Positions 1 through 6,131 of a stretch of DNA of 64,000 nt are shown here, piece by piece; position 1 is the first letter of the stretch; each line of letters opens with the position of its first letter. The DNA is taken from positions 52,718 to 116,717 of the forward strand of contig NZ_JBAJHU010000011.1 of the NCBI RefSeq assembly GCF_036867415.1, given 5' to 3'. A program made the position numbers and the translations under genes. The notes below the pieces were generated by a model, which searched no databases, was not told the origin of the DNA, and was given only the letters and a program-made list of their open reading frames with translations. This stretch comes from Rossellomorea sp036867415. GTDB lineage: Bacteria; Bacillota; Bacilli; Bacillales; Bacillaceae_B.

Positions 1-41
1 GTTTCTACTGGATCAAATTGAATTAACTCACCATATTTCAT
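1..41 (-). CDS. BrxC/PglY-like BREX ATPase, first 13 codons only
   Basis: A start codon at 41-39 preceded by a strong ribosome binding site (AGGAGG, inside the stop region of the upstream gene) opens a frame that runs off the window: MKYGELIQFDPVET. The ELIxFDPxET opening is what I recall for large BREX ATPases of the BrxC/PglY (DUF6079) type. Only 15 bases separate it from the brxF stop, so the two are cotranscribed. The identity is inferred from a very short stretch plus the neighbour. Confidence 0.55.
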   Translation of the reverse strand, partial: MKYGELIQFDPVE

Positions 42-56
42 ATCTCTTCACTCCTC

Positions 57-509
57 CTATATAACTACTAAATGATCTTGATAACCATCAACTTGGTAAT
101 ATTCTGGATGGTCTGGAGTAGCATAACTCATCCCATTACCCCTCACATCGCCAGGCCATTTTATTAACAATACTTTGTTGCCACTTAAATACTCAAAAAG
201 TTTTAGTGGATCTTGATTTAATTCTTCATCAAATAAATACTCTATTCTCTCTAAGTAAACAATTTCGTCCTTCACTTCATTTAGTGCTTCTCTTAGTATG
301 TCCTTTACAGCTCTTTTTCTTTTAGAAACAGGTAACTCCTTGAGTTTATTTGCTAACAGCAAATTTACGTTAAAAGTAGTTATTCCTACTTCTTTAAGAA
401 CATCAATGATTTTCGATTCATTGTTAGCTTGAAAACTTAATAGTATAAATTGATGCCTTTGCCCTTTTATAGCTTCAATATTTGTTTCTAATTGCTCACG
501 AAGGCTCAT
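57..509 (-). CDS. brxF: BrxF-like protein of a BREX type 3 phage-defence system
   Basis: This 150-residue protein matches the layout of BrxF, the small first gene of BREX type 3 operons: a segment with the pattern FNVNLLLANKLKELP, then IEYLFDEELNQDPLKLFEYL, then IKWPGD and the C-terminal ATPDHPEYYQ. BrxF is usually described as a P-loop protein, but the N-terminal strand here (FILLSFQANNESK) lacks the GxxxxGK[ST] Walker A sequence. The start is supported by AGAGGTG eight bases upstream. The next gene downstream begins like a BrxC/PglY ATPase, the order expected for BREX-3. BREX systems block phage replication and methylate host DNA. The remaining genes would lie left of the window. The family call is from memory of the family pattern, not from a search. 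Confidence 0.62.
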   Translation of the reverse strand: MSLREQLETNIEAIKGQRHQFILLSFQANNESKIIDVLKEVGITTFNVNLLLANKLKELPVSKRKRAVKDILREALNEVKDEIVYLERIEYLFDEELNQDPLKLFEYLSGNKVLLIKWPGDVRGNGMSYATPDHPEYYQVDGYQDHLVVI

Positions 510-832
510 TTTTCACACCTCTTTACGCTATATGTCTATTAACCTATTTTACAGTATTAGTCAATTCTTTTAAATGGATTCCTGGAAACTCTACAAAGAA
601 TATTATGCCAGATGACCTATTCCATTTTTTGTAATGGTTTATACAATCAAAAAAATATAGTGAATTTTCTCCCAGCACCACAGTTCCTTATACATAAGGG
701 GTACCCTCCCGTTTCATGCCCCACCCCTTTTTATTTAGACCGTTGTTTATCCATTTGGATAGATAGCGGTTGTTTTATTTTACAGAGAAGACATGCGTGG
801 TGAGAGGAGCGCATAAGGAAAGGAGAAGAAAG
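510..832. promoter_or_regulatory. Divergent promoter region of BREX operon and the 833-3196 operon
   Basis: This 323-base gap separates genes transcribed outward in both directions. It holds no convincing gene. A hairpin lies at 739-770 (ACCG...TATCCA TT TGGATA...CGGT) followed by a T-rich run, pointing toward the rightward operon, so it could be an attenuator or terminator of a short leader. An additional imperfect GGGG/CCCC inverted repeat lies near 700-727. No operator can be assigned. Confidence 0.4.
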
Positions 833-1039
833 ATGAATCCAACATTAGTAACAATTTTAGTCAATGCAAAGGAGCTAAACAAATGGGTTCCAGCCAGGTT
901 ACTAGTAAAGTATGACATCCAGAGTGTAAATCTATTAGAACTTGAGGAATCTTACCTCATTCTTACCAAGAGAAGTAAATCAGATGGCTTACTACTAAAG
1001 TTAACTTTAAAAGGCTATCACTTCTTTAATCAAAAGTAA
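833..1039 (+). CDS. Small hypothetical protein of the element (68 aa)
   Basis: A 68-residue protein starting MNPTLVTILVNAKELNKWV, preceded by a purine-rich ribosome binding site (AAGGAAAGGAGAAG). The reading frame is open further upstream, but only this ATG has a good site. It has no predicted membrane segment or cysteine motif; it is a mixed alpha/beta small protein with a basic middle (LTKRSKS). It is first in a rightward operon with 1078-1596, 1625-2395 and radC. I do not recognise the family. Function unknown; its position suggests a DNA-maintenance accessory role for the element, which is inference only. Confidence 0.6.
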   Translation: MNPTLVTILVNAKELNKWVPARLLVKYDIQSVNLLELEESYLILTKRSKSDGLLLKLTLKGYHFFNQK

Positions 1040-1077
1040 TTGGAAACCATCAAAACTTTATTAGGAGGAAAATCACT

Positions 1078-1596
1078 ATGGAGAAAAATATGACACGTGT
1101 AAAGCAATACCATCGTGGATCATCTAATGAGCGAAGCATATCACTTATTGAGGTAAAGGAAATACACCAGAATCTATTAAACCAACATGCAGACATTTCG
1201 AATGAAATAGCAGATGTAGTGGAACAAAACGATTATGTGAAACTTGCTCATTTACTTGTTACTAGATCCAAGATTGAAACAGCAATAAATGAGATTGAGT
1301 CAGCTTACCAGTCAGAGTTTAATAAACAAGTTCAAACGTATCATCGTATTAGTAATGCACTGAAGGATGCTGCTAAGAAGATGGAATCTAAAGGCGAAGA
1401 CATGTTGTTTAAGGTAACCAGCAATCTAGAAAAATTAAATGACTCAACACACACTATAATAACAATTGCAACAGCCCTCTCTAATAAAACTATTAGCAAA
1501 GGAAACCAACTAAGTCATGATGCCGGCAGATTACTTATTAATAAAACATCTGAAGGCTTATCAAGATTGGCTACTATCATTCAAAAAAGATCTTAA
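1078..1596 (+). CDS. Hypothetical helical protein of the element (172 aa)
   Basis: The start is fixed by a textbook TAGGAGGA site. The product is almost entirely helical, with long heptad-like stretches such as IHQNLLNQHADISNEIADVV and a second helix-rich half, so a coiled-coil dimer is likely. There are no cysteines, no signal peptide and no membrane segments. It lies 38 bases after the small gene at 833 and 28 bases before the next one, clearly in one operon. I do not recognise the family. The C-terminal basic end (TIIQKRS) would be compatible with DNA or RNA contact, but this is speculation. Confidence 0.6.
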   Translation: MEKNMTRVKQYHRGSSNERSISLIEVKEIHQNLLNQHADISNEIADVVEQNDYVKLAHLLVTRSKIETAINEIESAYQSEFNKQVQTYHRISNALKDAAKKMESKGEDMLFKVTSNLEKLNDSTHTIITIATALSNKTISKGNQLSHDAGRLLINKTSEGLSRLATIIQKRS

Positions 1597-1624
1597 TCAA
1601 TTGAAAGGAGGTGAAAACATTCAT

Positions 1625-2395
1625 ATGAAACCAAAGATTCATTCATCGATTAATAATGTAGTTCCATTTGCTACTAGTGAATACTCTAGCACATCTTCGT
1701 TGCCAAACGTGGTTGTATCATCATCAGAGTCCAAACGTCGAATTGAGGAGCTAGGAAAATTTGTTGAAGAGGTAATGGTTAAGGGTATCGACTATGGTTT
1801 AATAGATGGCTTCTCAAAGCCAACATTGTTAAAGCCTGGTGCTGAAAAGCTTTGTGATGTTTTTGGGTTTTCAAAGTCCGTTGACGTGGTCAACCGCATC
1901 GAACAATGGGATACTGGTATTTTTGCTTATGAAGTAAAGATGACACTTACACGAAAAGATAATGGCATTATCGAGGCTGAAGGACTTGGATCATGCAATA
2001 GCAAAGAAGCTGCCTTCCAACAGCAGAATCCATTTACCATCGTCAACACCGTTTTGAAGATGGCAAAGAAACGGGCATTGATTGATGCAGTATTATCAGC
2101 AACTCGTTCTAGTGGTATCTTCACACAAGACATCGAAGATTTTCCAAAACAACTATCAATTAAAGGAGGTGACGAACTAGCAACAAAGTACCAGTTACAG
2201 ACAATTTTCCGCATCGTCGCTGAACTCAATATGCGTCCCGAAGTTGCAAAAGAGATGATGCAGATGATGTACCAAGTCGATCACAGCACAAAACTAACAA
2301 AAAAGCAGGCATCTAGTTTCATTCAAGACTTACTTCAGTTAAAGGATGTCTCTAAGGAGCTAAAAGAATTGGATAAGCAACAATATAATAAATGA
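1625..2395 (+). CDS. Conserved phage/ICE-type protein (256 aa), possible recombination accessory
   Basis: The chosen ATG follows an AAAGGAGGTG site; the frame is open further upstream inside the preceding gene but without a site. The central part carries the pattern KGIDYGLIDGFSKPTLLKPG, AEKLCDVFGF, a charged beta-rich segment ending AEGLGSCNSKE, and NTVLKMAKKRALIDAVLSAT. I know this combination from conserved hypothetical proteins of Firmicute phages and integrative elements, often near single-strand-binding or recombination genes. The C-terminal third is helical and lysine-rich. It sits upstream of radC, consistent with DNA processing. Biochemical function is not known to me. Confidence 0.65.
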   Translation: MKPKIHSSINNVVPFATSEYSSTSSLPNVVVSSSESKRRIEELGKFVEEVMVKGIDYGLIDGFSKPTLLKPGAEKLCDVFGFSKSVDVVNRIEQWDTGIFAYEVKMTLTRKDNGIIEAEGLGSCNSKEAAFQQQNPFTIVNTVLKMAKKRALIDAVLSATRSSGIFTQDIEDFPKQLSIKGGDELATKYQLQTIFRIVAELNMRPEVAKEMMQMMYQVDHSTKLTKKQASSFIQDLLQLKDVSKELKELDKQQYNK

Positions 2396-2436
2396 AGCTC
2401 ATGGATTGCATCTGCAGTCGATGGGCTTTTTTATTG
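2394..2436 (+). terminator. Rho-independent terminator after the 1625-2395 gene
   Basis: A long stem (AAGCTCAT...GATGGGCTT with an inner GGATTGC/GCAGTC helix) is followed by TTTTTTA. The stem begins at the gene's stop codon. Confidence 0.75.
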
Positions 2437-2527
2437 CACAAAAATAGATGAATTCACCCGCCAATGAACTCATCTACAACTAGAATTCTTAACAACAGTA
2501 TATCGCATCAAAAGCATTCACTCAATT

Positions 2528-2557
2528 GGAGGGACGATCATCGTCTCTCCTTTTTTA
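2528..2557 (+). terminator. Second rightward terminator, 91 bases further on
   Basis: A ten-base-pair stem GGAGGGACGA/TCGTCTCTCC with a three-base loop is followed by six Ts. It ends 30 bases before the radC start codon. Since a terminator already follows the previous gene, this one implies either a short separate transcript between them or attenuation of radC. Confidence 0.75.
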
Positions 2558-2587
2558 TTTCTACTAAACTAATTGGAGGAACATATA

Positions 2588-3196
2588 ATGAACAACATAT
2601 TTGATAAAGTTACTTTTAAACTATTGCTGGCCTCAACTATTCGTGAAAAGGAAGATGGCTATGTCGTAAACGAAATCTTCACTAGGTATCCTTCTATTCA
2701 GGAATTACTTGATGTTACAGAGGAGGAGTTACTACAAATCGATGGTATCGGCAAAGTAAAAGCTAAACAAATCTTATCTGCGTTAAAGCTCGCACGTATG
2801 AATCCATGTCCTGTTGAAAGCCGTTTTACCATTCGCTCACCTGAAGATGCTTATAATTACCTTAATGAAATGAAGTACCTTAGCCAAGAGCATTTTGTGG
2901 TTCTAGGATTAAATACAAAAAATGAGATCATCTTCAAAGAGACTGTCTTTATTGGATCATTGAATGCATCCATTGTACATCCGCGCGAAACATTTAAACA
3001 CTTAATCCGTCGCAGCTGCGCAAGTGCCATCGTCGCACATAACCATCCATCAGGCCAGCCGGATCCTAGTCGTGAAGATATCGAAGTAACTAAAAGGTTA
3101 AGTGAGGCTGGGAAAATTCTTGGAATTGATGTCTTAGATCATATCATCGTAGGTGCCCAGTCATATGTATCCTTAAAGGAAAAAGGATATTTATAA
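2588..3196 (+). CDS. radC: RadC family JAB/MPN-domain protein
   Basis: A 202-residue RadC-type protein. The N-terminal part has a helix-hairpin-helix (IDGIGKVKAKQ, about residues 51-61) and the C-terminal JAB/MPN domain has the metal-binding triad H151-x-H153 and D164 in AHNHPSG...SREDIEVT. The start is set by TTGGAGGA eight bases upstream; the frame extends a little upstream without support. RadC proteins are frequent passengers of phages, ICEs and SCC-type cassettes; despite the old name a repair role is not established and the enzymatic activity remains unclear. It is the last gene of the rightward operon and is followed by a terminator. Confidence 0.9.
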   Translation: MNNIFDKVTFKLLLASTIREKEDGYVVNEIFTRYPSIQELLDVTEEELLQIDGIGKVKAKQILSALKLARMNPCPVESRFTIRSPEDAYNYLNEMKYLSQEHFVVLGLNTKNEIIFKETVFIGSLNASIVHPRETFKHLIRRSCASAIVAHNHPSGQPDPSREDIEVTKRLSEAGKILGIDVLDHIIVGAQSYVSLKEKGYL

Positions 3197-3203
3197 GATA
3201 TAT

Positions 3204-3241
3204 CAGATAGAGACAGTGATTGTTGCTGTCTCTTATCTTTT
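3204..3241 (+). terminator. radC terminator
   Basis: Stem GATAGAGACAG/CTGTCTCTTATC with a TGATTGTTG-type loop and a following T-run, starting ten bases after the radC stop. Confidence 0.8.
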
Positions 3242-3560
3242 GCTTAATGGGCTAACTTTAAAGATAGTGGCGTTTTTCTCTGTTAACCCCACCATTAAAC
3301 CATGCCTAAACGTTGATATAACAGGTTTCCTTGTAAATAACCTTTGCAATACAAATAAATCTAGTTGTTCAAAATACTGTTTTACTATGTATTAATCCCT
3401 TACACATCGAAATTGTAACATTGAATTGAAAGATTTTTTTACTTACCTTCAAAACAATAGCTCATTTTTGATCTATACACACTCTGTCATTCCTTGCCCA
3501 ATGTACAGTGTAAAATCTTCTTTTATCACTTGGTACATATAGGTTCTTTCTATACGCATT
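3242..3560. other. Intergenic stretch without recognised features
   Basis: This AT-rich gap lies between the convergent radC operon and the RusA-like gene. I see no tRNA, no long open frame with a ribosome binding site and no clear hairpin apart from the radC terminator next to it. Confidence 0.4.
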
Positions 3561-4337
3561 TCACTTGGATACAAGGTTAATATGTACCCGCTCATCACTC
3601 TTGTCTACATGTCTTTTGTACATGCCAATTCCGATGTTATCAGCACGACTCAAGTAGCCTTGTCTACGTAATACATCTATATACATGAGAAGCATATTAT
3701 CGACATCCTTTTTAGGATCGCTTGTCAGGAAGAGCATATGACATATTTCATGTTGTTTGGTAGAGCCCGTTTGCAGATTAGAAAAAGCTTGCTCGATCAA
3801 TTTTATCTCCGCTGCACTCGAGGCGTGGCGATGCATGGTCGAAGCAATGTTATATGTAACTGCTTCTCTTTTCTCAATAGCAGGTATCTCACAAGAAAAG
3901 TGAAAGTAGTCCCTAGTAGCTAAATCTTCAACTCTTACATGAATTTTAGTTTTAGGATAGCGCTTCTGCCCGCTATATAGCCATACTTGAGCGTTTGATA
4001 TTAAATGATCATCTGTTATTACGCTTTTATTTAATGCATCGAAGATCGACTTCAAGACTAACTCTAGTTTGAGTGAATTAGGTGACTGAACAGATACAAT
4101 TTCTATTTCTACTGCTATGTCATTTTTGAATATAGAGAGGGATTTTGCTCTAAGTGCTGCACGTGCCTTTTTCATTATTAACTGTTGAAAATACATCATG
4201 GAATGATATTGGATCAATTTATCATTTGTAGACGGCCTTTCTAGTGTTTTTGGCTCGTGTATTAACTGCATAATCATTCCCGCTTGATTTTCTTTTATCT
4301 TTAACTCTGGTGGGTGTAACGGGTTTGCCTGTTTCAT
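3561..4337 (-). CDS. Double-domain RusA-like protein (258 aa), possibly Holliday-junction nuclease related
   Basis: Two segments resemble the RusA junction-resolvase fold, whose catalytic signature is DxDN followed about 20 residues later by DDxxI. Segment one has DALNKSVITDDHLI (D109-D110) and the following beta strands (AQVWLY...TKIHVRVE) but SPNS/LKLE in place of DxDN. Segment two has KKDVDN (D211, D213, N214), YIDVLRRQGYLSRADNIGI and the strands IGMYKRHV...VHINLV, but no DD pair. The normal site thus appears divided between two copies. The gene overlaps the upstream helix-turn-helix gene by four bases (ATGA), so translation is coupled. RusA resolves branched DNA in phages; whether this copy is a nuclease is open. 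Confidence 0.5.
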   Translation of the reverse strand: MKQANPLHPPELKIKENQAGMIMQLIHEPKTLERPSTNDKLIQYHSMMYFQQLIMKKARAALRAKSLSIFKNDIAVEIEIVSVQSPNSLKLELVLKSIFDALNKSVITDDHLISNAQVWLYSGQKRYPKTKIHVRVEDLATRDYFHFSCEIPAIEKREAVTYNIASTMHRHASSAAEIKLIEQAFSNLQTGSTKQHEICHMLFLTSDPKKDVDNMLLMYIDVLRRQGYLSRADNIGIGMYKRHVDKSDERVHINLVSK

Positions 4338-5149
4338 ACTGCAAGCTTTCCTCCTGTCCTGTTTTGTGCATCGTTCAGTTTTAAGTCGGGGATACAGGTG
4401 AGTCTAATTACATCTATAAGAAAATCACCAGGTTGCTGATTAGTCTTTATTGCATCACCAATAAATTGTAATTCTTTATGACAAGAATTTTGATTTTCTC
4501 TATATACGGTTTTAACTCTAGTTAAATAACCTTCTCTTTGGAGCCACTTGACGATATGTTTAATATCATTTGTGTGACAACCTAATGTATAGGTAAGGAG
4601 TTCACTTATATGCATCGTATTGTTTTTAAAATGAGCAGCCTCTGGATCAACACCACCGTATATATCAATCCAGTGATAAAGGTAAAGTTGTCCTAAAAGC
4701 TTGACCCTCCTGTCTGTCCATTTAGTCTGATTTCTTAAGATAGATCCTTGCATTACCTCAATTGGAAACTCACAGTAACCATTTTGAGTGCTTTTCATTG
4801 TAACCCGATCTCGTTGAATCTGCTCGTTTGAATAATACGTGTCAGTAGGCAAGTGATAATCGGGGACAACCATTACTTTATAAACATTAACTTGGCATCG
4901 GCTTCCGACTTTTTTAATAAAGAAATTCCTACAAAGCCACTCAATGGCATTTCTAGTGAGTTTCATAGAGATGTTAACTTCCTTAGCAGTTGAATCTAAG
5001 CTCATAAAGAAGGAACCATTGGGGTTTGTTCCAACTACTCTGCACATGAGCAGATAGATTCTTAGTCGGTCACCTTTTAATTCAGGAAATGTATTACCGA
5101 AGACTGTACGATCGACAAAAAATGTATTTTTAGATAGCTGAATACTCAT
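4334..5149 (-). CDS. Winged-helix DNA-binding protein of the element (271 aa)
   Basis: The frame opens at 5164, but the second methionine follows GAGGAGGGG and is the better start (MSIQLSKNTFFVDRTVF). The N-terminal half carries a likely winged-helix unit: YLLMCRVVGTNPNGSFFMSL, then STAKEVNISMKLTRNAIEWL and a wing around KKVGSRCQVNVYKV. A second helix-turn-helix-like unit appears near LLTYTLGCHTNDIKHIVKWL followed by REGYLTRV. This two-unit layout is reminiscent of replication initiators or repressors of mobile elements, without a specific family match. It is divergent from the XRE regulator at 5259 across a short gap and is translationally coupled to the RusA-like gene. Confidence 0.55.
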   Translation of the reverse strand: MSIQLSKNTFFVDRTVFGNTFPELKGDRLRIYLLMCRVVGTNPNGSFFMSLDSTAKEVNISMKLTRNAIEWLCRNFFIKKVGSRCQVNVYKVMVVPDYHLPTDTYYSNEQIQRDRVTMKSTQNGYCEFPIEVMQGSILRNQTKWTDRRVKLLGQLYLYHWIDIYGGVDPEAAHFKNNTMHISELLTYTLGCHTNDIKHIVKWLQREGYLTRVKTVYRENQNSCHKELQFIGDAIKTNQQPGDFLIDVIRLTCIPDLKLNDAQNRTGGKLAV

Positions 5150-5258
5150 ACTACCCCTCCTCATTTAAAATATAATGGATAATATTAAATTATATTTGCA
5201 TTTATATTACTACAATGCTATCCTAGAAGCAAGAAATAATCTCATAGGAGGTAATTGC

Positions 5259-5936
5259 ATGTCCGGAATTTATATTAGTTCTTACGATTTTCAATACTTA
5301 AAGGACTCTAATTTAGGTGGTAGACTTCGTTTTTTTAGACAACATATGGTGCAATATCAAGGATCTGATTACACAATAACTTCTCTTGGATCTCGTCTTG
5401 GAGTTACTCCTCAGTCTATCTCAGCAATTGAAAGAGGTGATTCTAAAAACCCTTCATTTCTTCTAGTCCACAAGCTAACTAGGGAGTATAGAGTACCACT
5501 TGATTCAGTTACCGATGAATTCTATCAAGGAGAAGAGAACTTATTTTCTATTGGTAAACCTGATATTACTTATATAGATGATGAGGATTTTTTCCTGGAA
5601 GATGATGATACGGAAAATGATAAGGATCAAAGTCATGAGGATGACGTAGAGGATTACTTTGCTTTTAATGACACAAAAGGCCTTTTACTGTACCACTGCT
5701 ATGATAAGCAATCTGTTACTCCTTTGCTTCATGTTCGTTTAAAAGAAGATATTTCACATAATGATATATTTCATCTCACATCCAGACTTATATTTGAGAC
5801 ATCTAAGTTAAAAAATGAAGCTTTTAATAAGGAAAATGCTTTACATCCATTTGTTGAAGCAAGTGACTTATTAGATGGAATTGAGAAATCTCTATCAGCT
5901 GAGGAACTACTCTCTTTACTGTCAGATGAAAAATAG
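5259..5936 (+). CDS. XRE-family helix-turn-helix regulator with acidic linker (225 aa)
   Basis: The start follows ATAGGAGGT; the frame is open upstream but unsupported. Residues about 20-90 form a Cro/CI-type helix-turn-helix: LRFFRQHM, ITSLGSRLGVTPQSISAIER, then LVHKLTREYRVPLDSVTDEF. A strongly acidic stretch (DDEDFFLEDDDTENDKD) links it to a C-terminal domain of about 90 residues that I do not recognise. It precedes a 44-codon gene and the serine recombinase in the same direction and is divergent from the winged-helix gene, a typical position for the switch that controls excision. The acidic linker could reflect a DNA-mimic or protein-contact surface, which is speculative. Confidence 0.75.
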   Translation: MSGIYISSYDFQYLKDSNLGGRLRFFRQHMVQYQGSDYTITSLGSRLGVTPQSISAIERGDSKNPSFLLVHKLTREYRVPLDSVTDEFYQGEENLFSIGKPDITYIDDEDFFLEDDDTENDKDQSHEDDVEDYFAFNDTKGLLLYHCYDKQSVTPLLHVRLKEDISHNDIFHLTSRLIFETSKLKNEAFNKENALHPFVEASDLLDGIEKSLSAEELLSLLSDEK

Positions 5937-5967
5937 CGAATACAGCTCTTAATAAAGGAGAAAGTCA

Positions 5968-6102
5968 ATGAAAGATATACAGATACATAATCTAGTTGAA
6001 ACACTTGAACAGGAAGAACACAAACGGGATGCATTTATAAACCAGTTTGTCTCAGTACTCGTAAAGTCTGGGGAAAAAGAAGCTAAAAAGGAAGAGGCAT
6101 AA
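5968..6102 (+). CDS. 44-residue protein upstream of the recombinase
   Basis: A short frame beginning MKDIQIHNLVETLEQEEHKR and ending in a lysine/glutamate-rich tail (GEKEAKKEEA). It has a good AAAGGAG site six bases before its ATG and sits 31 bases after the XRE regulator and 29 bases before the recombinase, so it belongs to the same transcript. The sequence is a single amphipathic helix with charged ends. It could act as a recombination directionality partner or recombinase modulator, but no family is recognised and this is inference from position. Confidence 0.6.
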   Translation: MKDIQIHNLVETLEQEEHKRDAFINQFVSVLVKSGEKEAKKEEA

Positions 6103-6131
6103 GTGTCTTTTCTATTTAAAGGAGGATTTAC

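Noticed and set aside
612..803. 63-codon frame in the divergent promoter region
   Set aside because: No ribosome binding site, Pro/Cys-rich unstructured sequence and an overlapping hairpin; better read as regulatory DNA.
5580..5600. GATGATACGG resembling the att core inside the XRE gene
   Set aside because: Only ten bases similar, lacks TTTATGATAC, and lies in the conserved coding sequence of the element rather than at its end.
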